Positions 43,242 through 52,975 of a stretch of 64,000 bases of DNA are shown one piece after another. Source of the DNA: an uncultured Polaribacter sp. GTDB lineage: Bacteria; Bacteroidota; Bacteroidia; Flavobacteriales; Flavobacteriaceae. Under the pieces are notes generated by a model that did no database searches, had not been told where the DNA came from, and saw only the letters and a program-made list of their open reading frames with translations. Where the stretch lies: the NCBI RefSeq assembly GCF_947500975.1, contig NZ_CANMUE010000001.1, positions 248,001 through 312,000 of the forward strand, written 5' to 3'. A program made the position numbers and the translations under genes. Numbering within the stretch: position 1 is the first letter of the stretch; every line of letters begins with the position of its first letter.

Positions 43242-46200
43242 ATGATTCATTTCTTTGGAAATATAAACAGTAAAGTATTCGCTGTTCAAACAACAAAAGA
43301 ATTAGACAAAACAACAATTTCTAAACTGACTTGGCTTTTTGCCGATCAGCCAAAAATAGAGCAAGCATCAATCGATGCTTTTTTTGTTGGACCAAGAGCA
43401 GCAATGATTACTCCTTGGAGTACAAATGCTGTAGAAATTACTCAAAATATGGGGATTTCTAGCATTATTAGAATTGAAGAATTTACTGCAGTTTCAAAAG
43501 ATTTTTCTGATTTTGACCCAATGATTTCTGAAAAATTTAATGGTTTAACGCAAGCATCTTTTACTATTGATATTCAGCCTGAACCAATTTTAAATATTGA
43601 TGATATTGCTGCTTATAACAACCTAGAAGGCTTATCTTTAAGTGATGAAGAAGTAGAATACTTAGAAGGTATTTCCACAAAAATCGGAAGAAAATTAACA
43701 GATTCTGAAGTATTTGGATTTAGCCAAGTAAACTCAGAACACTGTAGACATAAAATATTTAACGGAACTTTTGTAATTGATGGAGAAGAAATGCCTACTT
43801 CATTATTCAAGTTAATCAAAGAAACTTCTAAACAGTTTCCAAACGATATTGTTTCTGCTTATAAAGACAATGTAGCTTTTGTAAAAGGCCCTAAAGTGGA
43901 ACAATTTGCTCCTAAATCAGCAGACAAACCAGATTTTTACGAATCAAAAGAATTTGAATCTGTAATTTCGTTAAAAGCAGAAACACACAATTTTCCTACT
44001 ACAGTAGAGCCATTTAATGGTGCTGCAACGGGTTCTGGAGGGGAAATTAGAGATAGACTTGCAGGAGGGAAAGGTTCTTTACCTTTAGCAGGAACAGCTG
44101 TTTATATGACTTCTTATTCTCGTTTAGAAGCTTCTATAGACTCTGTAAAGAACACAAGATATTGGGAAAATAAATTTGAAGCAAGAGATTGGTTATACCA
44201 AACTCCTATGGATATTTTAATTAAAGCATCTAACGGAGCTTCAGATTTTGGAAACAAATTTGGACAACCATTAATCACCGGTTCTGTATTAACTTTTGAA
44301 CACGAAGAAAATTCTTCTTCAAGTGAATCTAAACCTAGAAAACTAGGGTATGATAAAGTAATCATGCAAGCTGGAGGAATTGGTTACGGAAAAGCAAAAC
44401 AAGCTTTAAAAGATACACCAAAAGAAGGTGATAAAATTGTAATTCTTGGTGGTGAAAATTACAGAATTGGAATGGGTGGAGCCGCAGTTTCATCTGCAGA
44501 TACTGGAGAATTTGCATCAGGAATTGAGTTAAACGCAGTACAACGTTCTAATCCTGAAATGCAAAAACGAGCTGCAAATGCCGTTCGTGGTATGGTAGAA
44601 AGCGAAGAAAATTTTATTGTTTCTATTCACGATCATGGTGCTGGAGGGCATTTAAATTGTTTATCTGAATTAGTAGAAGATACAGGTGGTAAAATCAATT
44701 TAGATAAATTACCTGTTGGTGATCCTACTCTATCTGCAAAAGAAATTATTGGTAACGAATCTCAAGAAAGAATGGGATTAGTAATTGCTGAAAAACATAT
44801 AGAAAATTTACAGAAAATTGCAGAACGTGAGCGTTCTCCTATTTACACTGTTGGTGAGGTTACTGGCGATCATCGCTTTACTTTTGAATCTAAAAATAAA
44901 GGTGACAAACCAATGGATTTAGCTTTAGAAGACATGTTTGGTTCATCTCCTAAAACTATTTTAACAGATAAAACAGTAAAAAGAAACTATAAGAATTCTA
45001 GATATAAAGTTAAGAATTTAAATAACTATTTAACGCAAGTATTACAATTAGAAGCTGTAGCTTGTAAAGATTGGTTAACAAATAAAGTAGACCGTTGTGT
45101 TGGTGGTAAAGTTGCCAAACAACAATGTGTTGGTCCATTACAACTGCCATTAAATAACGTTGGCGTAATGGCATTAGATTATAAAGGAAAAGAAGGTGTT
45201 GCCACTTCAATAGGACACTCTCCTATTTCTGGATTAATTGATTCTGCTGCAGGAAGTAGAAATGCAATTACAGAATCGTTAACCAACATTATTTGGGCTC
45301 CTTTAAAAGATAATTTAGATTCAATTTCATTATCAGCTAACTGGATGTGGCCTTGTAAAAATGAAGGTGAAGACGCTCGTTTATACAAAGCAGTAAAAGC
45401 GGTTTCTGAATTTTCTATTGATTTAGGAATCAATGTACCAACCGGAAAAGATTCTTTATCTATGAAGCAAAAATATGCTGATGATGAAGTAATTGCACCA
45501 GGAACAGTTATTATTTCTGCAGCAGCAAACTGTAATGAAATTAGCAAAGTTGTTGAACCTGTTTTAAAAATTGATGGAGGTAATATCTATTATATTAATA
45601 TCTCTCAAGATGAATTTAAATTAGGAGGAAGCTCTTTTCACCAAGTTTTAAATACCATTGGAAATCAAGCTCCAGATATAAAAGATTCGGCATTTGTAAA
45701 GAATACTTTTAACACAATTCAAAACTTAATTAAAGCTGATAAAATTAATGCAGGACACGATGTTGCTTCTGGTGGTTTAATCACAACTTTATTAGAAATG
45801 TGTTTTGCTGATGTTAATTTAGGTGCAGATTTTAATATTTCTTCTTTAAATGAAGAAGACTCCATTAAAGTTTTATTTTCAGAAAACTCAGGAATTGTTT
45901 TTCAAGCAGATGCTTCTATAGAAACAATTTTATCAGAAAATAACATTGAGTTTTTCAATATAGGTACCGCAAACAATTCAGGGAAAGTAAATATTAAAAA
46001 TAACGAAGATACTTTCTATTTTGATGTAAATGAAATGAGAGATGTTTGGTATAAAACTTCTTTCTTATTAGATCAAAAACAAACAGCTAATAATTTAGCT
46101 CAAGATCGTTTTGACAACTATAAAAAACAACCTTTAACGTATAAATTTCCAAAGAATTTTACAGGTAAACTAGAAGATGTCATTGCAAGTGGAACGAAGC

Positions 46201-47000
46201 AATCTGCTAATAATAAAGAGATTACTTCGTCAAAAACTCCTCGTAATGACGGAAATCGCCCAAAAGCTGCAATTATTCGTGAAAAAGGTTCTAACTCTGA
46301 GCGTGAAATGGCAAATGCAATGTATTTAGCTGGTTTTGACGTAAAAGATGTACACATGACAGATTTAATTTCTGGTCGTGAAACTCTAGAAAATATTCAA
46401 TTTATAGGTGCAGTTGGAGGATTCTCTAACTCAGATGTTTTAGGTTCGGCAAAAGGTTGGGCTGGTGCATTTTTATATAACGAAAAAGCAAACAAAGCTT
46501 TAAAGAACTTCTTTAAAAGAGAAGATACTTTATCTGTTGGTATTTGTAACGGAGCACAATTATGGATGGAATTAGACTTAATTAATCCTGATCATAAAGT
46601 ACATGGTAAATTAGTTCATAATGATTCTCAAAAACATGAAAGTTCATTTACTTCTGTAAAAATTCAAGAAAACAATTCTGTAATGTTATCTAGTTTAGCT
46701 GGAACAGAATTAGGTGTTTGGATTTCTCATGGAGAAGGAAAATTTAACTTACCAGAAGCTGAAGAAAACTATAATATTGTAGCAAAATATGGTTATGAAG
46801 GTTACCCGAATAACCCAAATGGATCTGATTTTAATACCGCTATGCTGTGTGATAAATCTGGGCGTCACTTAGTTACAATGCCACATATAGAGCGTTCAAC
46901 TTTTCAATGGAATTGGGCTAATTACCCTGCTGGAAGAAAAGACGAAGTTTCTCCTTGGTTAGAAGCTTTTGTGAATGCTAAAAACTGGTTGACTAAATAA
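43242..47000 (+). CDS. purL: Phosphoribosylformylglycinamidine synthase (single-chain PurL)
   Basis: Fourth step of purine synthesis: converts FGAR to FGAM using ATP and glutamine. Linker and synthetase domains run from the N-terminus, with QVNSEHCRHKIFNG, KAETHNFPTTVEPFNGAATGSGGEIRD (spanning about 243-270) and DHGAGGHLNCLSE. The C-terminal glutaminase has the nucleophile Cys in VGICNGAQLW and the partner HIERSTFQWN. Between synthetase and glutaminase, bases 46179-46250 are a palindromic repeat read in frame (IASGTKQSANNKEITSSK). It adds about 24 residues without breaking the gene. The total is 1252 residues, and both enzymatic parts look intact. Confidence 0.97.
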   Translation: MIHFFGNINSKVFAVQTTKELDKTTISKLTWLFADQPKIEQASIDAFFVGPRAAMITPWSTNAVEITQNMGISSIIRIEEFTAVSKDFSDFDPMISEKFNGLTQASFTIDIQPEPILNIDDIAAYNNLEGLSLSDEEVEYLEGISTKIGRKLTDSEVFGFSQVNSEHCRHKIFNGTFVIDGEEMPTSLFKLIKETSKQFPNDIVSAYKDNVAFVKGPKVEQFAPKSADKPDFYESKEFESVISLKAETHNFPTTVEPFNGAATGSGGEIRDRLAGGKGSLPLAGTAVYMTSYSRLEASIDSVKNTRYWENKFEARDWLYQTPMDILIKASNGASDFGNKFGQPLITGSVLTFEHEENSSSSESKPRKLGYDKVIMQAGGIGYGKAKQALKDTPKEGDKIVILGGENYRIGMGGAAVSSADTGEFASGIELNAVQRSNPEMQKRAANAVRGMVESEENFIVSIHDHGAGGHLNCLSELVEDTGGKINLDKLPVGDPTLSAKEIIGNESQERMGLVIAEKHIENLQKIAERERSPIYTVGEVTGDHRFTFESKNKGDKPMDLALEDMFGSSPKTILTDKTVKRNYKNSRYKVKNLNNYLTQVLQLEAVACKDWLTNKVDRCVGGKVAKQQCVGPLQLPLNNVGVMALDYKGKEGVATSIGHSPISGLIDSAAGSRNAITESLTNIIWAPLKDNLDSISLSANWMWPCKNEGEDARLYKAVKAVSEFSIDLGINVPTGKDSLSMKQKYADDEVIAPGTVIISAAANCNEISKVVEPVLKIDGGNIYYINISQDEFKLGGSSFHQVLNTIGNQAPDIKDSAFVKNTFNTIQNLIKADKINAGHDVASGGLITTLLEMCFADVNLGADFNISSLNEEDSIKVLFSENSGIVFQADASIETILSENNIEFFNIGTANNSGKVNIKNNEDTFYFDVNEMRDVWYKTSFLLDQKQTANNLAQDRFDNYKKQPLTYKFPKNFTGKLEDVIASGTKQSANNKEITSSKTPRNDGNRPKAAIIREKGSNSEREMANAMYLAGFDVKDVHMTDLISGRETLENIQFIGAVGGFSNSDVLGSAKGWAGAFLYNEKANKALKNFFKREDTLSVGICNGAQLWMELDLINPDHKVHGKLVHNDSQKHESSFTSVKIQENNSVMLSSLAGTELGVWISHGEGKFNLPEAEENYNIVAKYGYEGYPNNPNGSDFNTAMLCDKSGRHLVTMPHIERSTFQWNWANYPAGRKDEVSPWLEAFVNAKNWLTK
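46179..46250. repeat. Palindromic interspersed repeat, copy 2, inside purL
   Basis: 72 bases with ends GTCATTGCAAG and CTCCTCGTAATGAC and inner arms GAACGAAGCAATCT and AGATTACTTCGTC, imperfectly self-complementary. The length is a multiple of three and the purL frame passes through without a stop. It matches the intergenic copy at 33014-33081. Confidence 0.85.
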
Positions 47001-47017
47001 TTTAGAAAAAATATTTT

Positions 47018-47046
47018 TAAGGGCTTTTTTTAAAGCCCTTTTTTTG
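47018..47046 (+). terminator. Terminator after purL
   Basis: The stem AAGGGCTT / AAAGCCCTT is followed by a T run, about 18 bases past the purL stop. Confidence 0.8.
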
Positions 47047-47086
47047 TTTTAAAAACTAATTTAACAGACTTTTAAAATAAGTAAGA

Positions 47087-48298
47087 ATGAAAGTACCAGA
47101 AAAATATCAATTTATAGTTGCCTTAGGAAAAGCATTACATGTTTATGGTATACCTTCATATAAAATTCAAGCTTATTTAACAGATGTAGCAAAAAATCAA
47201 GGTATAACTGGTAGCTTTATGGATTCTCCAACATGGATAAACTACGTTTTTTATGAAGGTGAACATTCTTATAGTTATGTTGAGTGTGTACTTCCAGGTT
47301 CTTTAAATTTAGGTGCTTTTTCTAGAATTGCTGAATTAACAAATAAAGTTATTGATTCTAAAATTGACAATAAAACAATAAACAAAGAACTAAACAGTAT
47401 ACATGCTAAAACTAAGAACATAAATCATCTTCATTTAACTTTAGCTTATGCTTTTTCTGCGGGTTCTTTTAGCATATTAATTGGTACTAATTTAGTTTCT
47501 TTTGCTTTTTCATTATTACTAGGAGCATTCGTTTACCTTTTAGTATATTTAACAACCAAATCAAAATATTTAGAAAACATATTTGAATCTTTAAGTGCTT
47601 TAATTGTAACAATAATTAGTTGTTTATTAGCATTAGTTTTTCCAAACTTAAATTTAGGTTTAACCATATTAGCTTCTATAATTATTTTTATTCCAGGATT
47701 AGCAATTACAACTGCTTTAGAAGAAATAACTTCTAAAAGTTTAGTTTCTGGTGGTGCAAAATTATTTGATGCTATTCTTTTATTATTTAAACAATTTTTT
47801 GGCGTTTTACTTGGTTTAGCAATAATGACTTCTTTAACTGATATAGATTTAACACATCATGTATCTGAAATGCCAAAATGGACCATATTTTTTGCCATTC
47901 CTATTTTATCAATTACTATTCTACCCATATTTCAGGTTAGAAAAAAAGATATGTTTTTTGGTGTACTTACAGGTGTTATTGCTTTTCTTATGACTGTTTT
48001 GTTTTCTGGTTACGGAGTATTAGTTAGCACTTTTATTGGAACTTTAGTAGTTGTTGGGGTTAGTCGTTTGTTTGGTATAATATCTAAAACTCCAAAAACA
48101 GTTTTTTTAATTCAGGGTATTGTGATGTTGGTTCCAGGTAGTAAATCTTTTATGGGATTAAGTAGTTCCTTTTTTAACCCTACCACCCCAACTTATTCTG
48201 AAAACTTATTTATACAAGTAGCTTATATTCTTATGGGAATTATTGGAGGTCTTCTTTTTGCAGGTACTTTTAGAGAAAAAAGTATTAAAACACAATAA
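47087..48298 (+). CDS. ThrE-type threonine/serine exporter
   Basis: Inner membrane protein of the threonine/serine exporter family, with both halves fused in one chain as in ThrE. The N-terminal cytoplasmic segment (about 1-125) has the family opening FIVALGKALHVYGIPSYKIQAYL and SPTWINYVFYEG. About ten membrane helices follow, covering the DUF1212-type half (to about residue 265) and the DUF3815-type half (about 275-400). LVPGSKSFMGLSS is the conserved loop of the second half. The length is 403 residues. Substrate by family only. Confidence 0.88.
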   Translation: MKVPEKYQFIVALGKALHVYGIPSYKIQAYLTDVAKNQGITGSFMDSPTWINYVFYEGEHSYSYVECVLPGSLNLGAFSRIAELTNKVIDSKIDNKTINKELNSIHAKTKNINHLHLTLAYAFSAGSFSILIGTNLVSFAFSLLLGAFVYLLVYLTTKSKYLENIFESLSALIVTIISCLLALVFPNLNLGLTILASIIIFIPGLAITTALEEITSKSLVSGGAKLFDAILLLFKQFFGVLLGLAIMTSLTDIDLTHHVSEMPKWTIFFAIPILSITILPIFQVRKKDMFFGVLTGVIAFLMTVLFSGYGVLVSTFIGTLVVVGVSRLFGIISKTPKTVFLIQGIVMLVPGSKSFMGLSSSFFNPTTPTYSENLFIQVAYILMGIIGGLLFAGTFREKSIKTQ

Positions 48299-48435
48299 AA
48301 TATACCAGTTAAGAGTTTATCTAAACACTAAAAATTACATTTAAACTATTTTGTAGCTTTTCACTTTTTATACAAACTGTCACATTTTAAATTAACAATT
48401 GTCTTTACTTTAAACAAAATATAAAAACTCAAAAA

Positions 48436-49224
48436 ATGAAACAAAAAAACACTCTATTAATAGCACTTCTTTTCTTAGTAACAACAACATATACTCAAAA
48501 AACAATTAAAGCCTCAAGTATTTTAAGCGACATAAAATCAGGTAAGTCTATTATGTATCAAAATGTAACTATTGTTGGTACTTTAGATTTTACTGATATG
48601 GATATTGCTCTACAAAAATTACCAAAAAAGAAGAAAAATAGTTGGTGGAGTAATGGTAATTCATCAAATTTAATTGAAAAACAGATAGACACAAAAATAT
48701 CATTTACAAACTGTACCTTTAAAGATAATGTTTTAGCATATATACCTGACGATGAAAGTGGATATACTTTTATTGCAAATTTTGAAGACGATACTACTTT
48801 TAAGAACTGTAATTTTGAAAGTAAAGCTATGTTTAAATATTCAACTTTTGAAAAAAATTCTGACTTTTCTGGTACTACTTTTGATGATGATAGTACTTTT
48901 AAGTATGCTAAATTTGAAAGAAACATTAGCTTCACTAATACTAAATTTAGTGAAATAGCTACTTTTAAATATGCTAAATTTAATGAAAATGTAAGCTTTG
49001 AAAATTCAGTTTTTGAAGATTCAGCTATCTTTAAATATACAAAATTTAATAATGGGGTATCTTTCAGAAATACTAATTTTGAAGAAGACTTAAATATTAA
49101 ATACATGAATGTTGATGGAGACTTTAATATTTCAAATATGAAAGTTGCTTATGATATAGACTCTAAATACACTAAAATTAATGGTAAAGGTTTTAGCAAA
49201 TATTTATTAAGTAATAGAAATTAA
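48436..49224 (+). CDS. Exported pentapeptide-repeat-like protein
   Basis: The protein has 262 residues with a signal peptide ending TTYTQ. After about residue 90 it consists of repeated units with Phe every five residues (FKNCNFESKAMFKYSTFEK, then FKYAKFERNISFTNTKF, FKYAKFNENVSFENSVF, FKYTKFNNGVSFRNTNF). It should fold as a right-handed four-sided beta-helix with Phe, rather than the common Leu, at the inward position. The larger period is about 23 residues, in which FKYxKF recurs. There is no lipobox or sorting domain, so it is probably periplasmic. Function unknown. It has its own terminator. Confidence 0.85.
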   Translation: MKQKNTLLIALLFLVTTTYTQKTIKASSILSDIKSGKSIMYQNVTIVGTLDFTDMDIALQKLPKKKKNSWWSNGNSSNLIEKQIDTKISFTNCTFKDNVLAYIPDDESGYTFIANFEDDTTFKNCNFESKAMFKYSTFEKNSDFSGTTFDDDSTFKYAKFERNISFTNTKFSEIATFKYAKFNENVSFENSVFEDSAIFKYTKFNNGVSFRNTNFEEDLNIKYMNVDGDFNISNMKVAYDIDSKYTKINGKGFSKYLLSNRN

Positions 49225-49244
49225 TTTCAAAAAAGAATAAACTA

Positions 49245-49278
49245 AAAAAGGTTGATAATTTTTATCAGCCTTTTTTTT
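49245..49278 (+). terminator. Terminator after the pentapeptide-like gene
   Basis: A hairpin with arms AAAAAAGGTTGATAA and TTATCAGCCTTTTTT (one G-T pair), followed by T residues. It separates this gene from the acyl-CoA synthetases. Confidence 0.75.
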
Positions 49279-49322
49279 ATTTAAACAATTTAGTAACTTG
49301 TCAGAAATTAAGCTATTATTTT

Positions 49323-51086
49323 ATGGATTTAACAATAACTAGAGTTTTTGACATTGCAGATTATCAATTAAAAAATTTTCCTCATAAAAAAGTTTTCAAC
49401 TATAAAGAAAAAGATTCTTGGAAAAGTATTTCTACTCAAGAATATATTTCTGATGTTCAAAAAGTAAGTAGCTCTCTATTATCACTTGGTATAAAACCAA
49501 ATGATAAGATTGCTGTTATAACAGCAAACAACAACCCAAATTGGTATATTTTAGATACTGGTATTTTGCAAATTGGTGCTCAAAATGTACCATTATATGC
49601 AACATTATCAGAAAAAGATTATAAATATATTTTAAATCATTCTGATGCAAAATATTGCTTTGTTTCTAATAATGATCTATATCAAAAAATTAAAGCTGTT
49701 GCAGACAAAACTCAGTTAAAAAATATTTTTTCTTTAGAGGAAATTGATTCAGATTATAGCTGGAATTCTTTTTTAAGAATTGGAGAAAAAGAAGATTACC
49801 AATTTAAAATACAAGAATTAAAAGATAATGTAAAACCTGAAGATTTAGCTACAATAATTTATACTTCAGGAACAACAGGAACTCCAAAAGGAGTTATGCT
49901 ATCTCATAAAAATATTGTTTTTACAGTTTTTAAAACTGTTAAAGCTATCGATTTTAAAAAAGGAAACAGTAAAGTTGTTAGCTACTTACCTGTTTGTCAC
50001 ATATTTGAAAGAAGCGCATCTTACTTAAACCAATATTTAGGTATTGAAGTCTATTTTGCTGAAAGTATTGAAAAAATAGGTGAAACTATTAAAGAAGTTA
50101 AGCCTAGTTTTTTAGCTATTGTTCCTAGATTGCTAGAGAAAATATTCGATAAAATTGTAGAAAAAGGCAGCAATTTAAAAGGCTTAAAAAAGCAATTATT
50201 TTTTTGGTCTTTATCATTAGCAGAAAAATACGAGCCTTATAATAAAAATGGCTTTTGGTATCAAAAGAAATTAAACATAGCTCGTAAATTGGTTTTTTCT
50301 AAATGGCAAGAAGCTTTTGGCGGAGAATTACAATTTATGATTTCTGGAAGTGCTCCGTTACAGCCAAGATTGATAAGAATTTTTATGGCAGCAAGAATCA
50401 ATGTTTTTGAGGGATATGGAATGACCGAATCATCACCAGCCGGTACTATAAACGATTTAAGAAATAATGGATTAAAAATAGGAACAGTTGGTAAACCTTT
50501 AGATGAAATAGAAATTAAAATTGCAGAAGATGGAGAGATTTTAATAAAAGGAGATAATGTTATGATGGGGTATTACAAAAATGATGAAATGACTCAAAAA
50601 ACAATTATCGATAATTTTCTACATACAGGAGATATTGGTCAAATTGATTCAGAAGGTTTCTTAAAAATTACAGATCGAAAAAAGGAAATTTTCAAAACAT
50701 CAGGAGGTAAATATATTGCTCCTGCTGCTTTAGAAAGTGAGTTTAAGCAATCTCGTTTTATAGAACAGATAATGGTAATTGGCGAAGGAGAAAAAATGCC
50801 AGCTGCACTTATTCAAGTAAATTTTGACTTTATTAAAGATTGGGCAAAACTGCATAAATTCGAGGTGAAAGACGTTACAAGTGATGAAAGACTAATAAAA
50901 AGAATTCAAGAAGAAATTGATTTATACAATCAAAAATTTGGGAAGTGGGAACAAATTAAAAAGTTTGAAATTACACCCGAAGAATGGACAATTGAGGCTG
51001 GGCACTTAACTCCCACCATGAAAATGAAAAGAAAAGTAATTAAAGAAAAACATAAAAAACTATATCAAAAAATATATAATTCTTAA
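49323..51086 (+). CDS. Long-chain fatty acid--CoA ligase, first of a tandem pair
   Basis: AMP-forming acyl-CoA synthetase activating fatty acids with ATP and CoA. The adenylate P-loop is IIYTSGTTGTPKGVMLSHKN. Further motifs are VSYLPVCHIFERS, FEGYGMTESSPAGT (A5), LHTGDIGQIDSEGFLKITDRKKE (A7/A8) and the C-terminal catalytic Lys region LTPTMKMKRKV. The 587 residues match the FadD15/Faa-like long form with no signal peptide. Fatty-acid chain length cannot be predicted. Confidence 0.94.
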   Translation: MDLTITRVFDIADYQLKNFPHKKVFNYKEKDSWKSISTQEYISDVQKVSSSLLSLGIKPNDKIAVITANNNPNWYILDTGILQIGAQNVPLYATLSEKDYKYILNHSDAKYCFVSNNDLYQKIKAVADKTQLKNIFSLEEIDSDYSWNSFLRIGEKEDYQFKIQELKDNVKPEDLATIIYTSGTTGTPKGVMLSHKNIVFTVFKTVKAIDFKKGNSKVVSYLPVCHIFERSASYLNQYLGIEVYFAESIEKIGETIKEVKPSFLAIVPRLLEKIFDKIVEKGSNLKGLKKQLFFWSLSLAEKYEPYNKNGFWYQKKLNIARKLVFSKWQEAFGGELQFMISGSAPLQPRLIRIFMAARINVFEGYGMTESSPAGTINDLRNNGLKIGTVGKPLDEIEIKIAEDGEILIKGDNVMMGYYKNDEMTQKTIIDNFLHTGDIGQIDSEGFLKITDRKKEIFKTSGGKYIAPAALESEFKQSRFIEQIMVIGEGEKMPAALIQVNFDFIKDWAKLHKFEVKDVTSDERLIKRIQEEIDLYNQKFGKWEQIKKFEITPEEWTIEAGHLTPTMKMKRKVIKEKHKKLYQKIYNS

Positions 51087-51160
51087 AATTTCATATACTT
51101 ATATATCCATTTGTTAAATTAAGGTAATTTTACTATTTTGCATATTACAAAATAGACAAT

Positions 51161-52939
51161 ATGCAAACAAAAATTACTAGATTATTTGATTTCCCTTACT
51201 ACCAATTAGAAAAATATAATCTACAAAAATCATTTTCAACAAAATACAATGGAAAATGGGAGTCAATTTCTACACAAGAATATGTTGATAAGTCTAACCA
51301 ATTTAGTAGAGGTTTGTTAAAATTAGGTATACAACCTAATGATAAAATTGCAATTATTTCTACAACAAATAGAACCGAATGGAATATTTGTGATATTGGG
51401 TCTTTACAAACAGGAGCTCAAACAGTTCCTATTTATCCTACAATTGGTAAAGACGATTATGAATATGTTTTAAATCATTCAGAAGCTACTTATTGTTTTG
51501 TTTCTGACATCACAATTATAAAAAAATTAAACCAAATTAAAGGAAACACAAAACTTAAAGACATTTTTACTTTTGATAATATTGATGGTGAAAAAAGTTG
51601 GAATGAAGTTTTAGAATTAGGAAAAGACAAAACTAATCAAGAAGAAGTTGAAGCCAGAAAAAAAGCTGTAAAACCAGAAGATTTAGCAACATTAATTTAC
51701 ACATCTGGAACTACAGGTAAACCTAAAGGTGTAATGTTATCGCATGGTAATATTGTTTCAAATGTCTTAACTAGTGAAGAAAGTGTTCCTCTAGAATTAG
51801 GTAAAGATAAAGCGTTAAGCTTCTTACCTGTTTGTCATGTCTTTGAAAGGATGATTTTGTATTTATATCAACTTTGTGGTACAGAAATTTATTTTGCTGA
51901 GTCTCTAGAAAAGTTGACCGAAAACGCTCAAGAAATTAAGCCTAATGTAATGACAGCTGTACCTCGTTTATATGAAAAGATTTTTGATAAAATTATATTA
52001 AAAGGTGAAGAATTATCTGGTATTAAAAAGAAATTATTTTTCTGGGCTGTAAATTTAGGATTAAAATACGAACCTTATGGTGCCAATGGTTGGTGGTATG
52101 AAAAAAAATTGGGTTTGGCACGTAAACTTATTTTCTCAAAATGGCAAGCTGCTTTAGGAGGAGAACTAAAAATAATGGTTTCTGGTGCTTCAGCTTTACA
52201 ACCAAGGTTAACAAGAGTTTTTGCAGCAGCAGGAATGCCAATTATGGAAGGATATGGACTAACAGAAACATCTCCAGTAACATCTGTAAATTGTATAGAA
52301 CTTAATGGTGAAAAATGCTTTAGAGTAGGTACTGTTGGTAAAGTTATTAGAGATGTAGAAGTGAAAATTGCAAAAAATGGAGAAATACTTGTAAAAGGTC
52401 CTAATGTGATGCAGGGGTATTATAAAGACCCTGAAAAAACAGCAACTGTAATTAAAAACGGCTATTTTCATACAGGCGATAAAGGAGAAATTGATGCTGA
52501 TGGTTTTTTAAAAATTACAGGTAGAACAAAAGAAATGTTTAAAACCTCTGGTGGTAAATATATTGTACCTACTTTATTAGAAGGAGAATTAAAACAATCT
52601 TTATTTATTGAACAGGTAATGGTTATTGGTGAAAATCAAAAAATGCCTGCAGCAATTATTCAACCTAATTTTGAATACTTAAAAGATTGGGCAAAAGAAA
52701 AGAAAATAAATTTTACAACTAATCAAGAATTAATTAAAAACGAAAAAGTAATTTATAAAATAAATAAAGCTGTTCAAAAATGTAATACTAATTTTGGTAA
52801 ATGGGAACAAATAAAAGTTTTTAAATTAACACCTGATGAGTGGTCTATTGATGGTGGCCATTTAACACCAACAATGAAAATGAGAAGAGAAGTTATTCTT
52901 AAACTCTATAAAAATTTATATGATGAAATTTACAATTAA
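51161..52939 (+). CDS. Long-chain fatty acid--CoA ligase, second of a tandem pair
   Basis: Paralogue of the previous gene, 592 residues, colinear over its whole length. Motifs: LIYTSGTTGKPKGVMLSHGN, LSFLPVCHVFERM, MEGYGLTETSPVTSVN, FHTGDKGEIDADGFLKITGRTKE and LTPTMKMRREV. The A5 motif and the region around residues 365-385 (NCIELNGEKCFRVGTVG) are longer than in the first copy. This may mean a different acyl preference. A 74-base gap separates the two and a strong terminator follows. Confidence 0.94.
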   Translation: MQTKITRLFDFPYYQLEKYNLQKSFSTKYNGKWESISTQEYVDKSNQFSRGLLKLGIQPNDKIAIISTTNRTEWNICDIGSLQTGAQTVPIYPTIGKDDYEYVLNHSEATYCFVSDITIIKKLNQIKGNTKLKDIFTFDNIDGEKSWNEVLELGKDKTNQEEVEARKKAVKPEDLATLIYTSGTTGKPKGVMLSHGNIVSNVLTSEESVPLELGKDKALSFLPVCHVFERMILYLYQLCGTEIYFAESLEKLTENAQEIKPNVMTAVPRLYEKIFDKIILKGEELSGIKKKLFFWAVNLGLKYEPYGANGWWYEKKLGLARKLIFSKWQAALGGELKIMVSGASALQPRLTRVFAAAGMPIMEGYGLTETSPVTSVNCIELNGEKCFRVGTVGKVIRDVEVKIAKNGEILVKGPNVMQGYYKDPEKTATVIKNGYFHTGDKGEIDADGFLKITGRTKEMFKTSGGKYIVPTLLEGELKQSLFIEQVMVIGENQKMPAAIIQPNFEYLKDWAKEKKINFTTNQELIKNEKVIYKINKAVQKCNTNFGKWEQIKVFKLTPDEWSIDGGHLTPTMKMRREVILKLYKNLYDEIYN

Positions 52940-52941
52940 CT

Positions 52942-52973
52942 AAAAAAACTCCCAATTAATTGGGAGTTTTTTT
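52942..52973. terminator. Bidirectional terminator between the acyl-CoA synthetase and holA genes
   Basis: A perfect palindrome AAAAAAACTCCCAATT / AATTGGGAGTTTTTTT between convergent genes. Both strands end in a T run. Confidence 0.88.
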
Positions 52974-52975
52974 AG

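Noticed and set aside
45010..45547. Minus-strand frames opposite purL
   Set aside because: They overlap a well-conserved essential gene and show no domain; they are chance open frames.
46179..46250. The hairpin in purL as a transcription terminator
   Set aside because: It is inside the coding frame, has no T run, and the downstream glutaminase domain is intact and needed.
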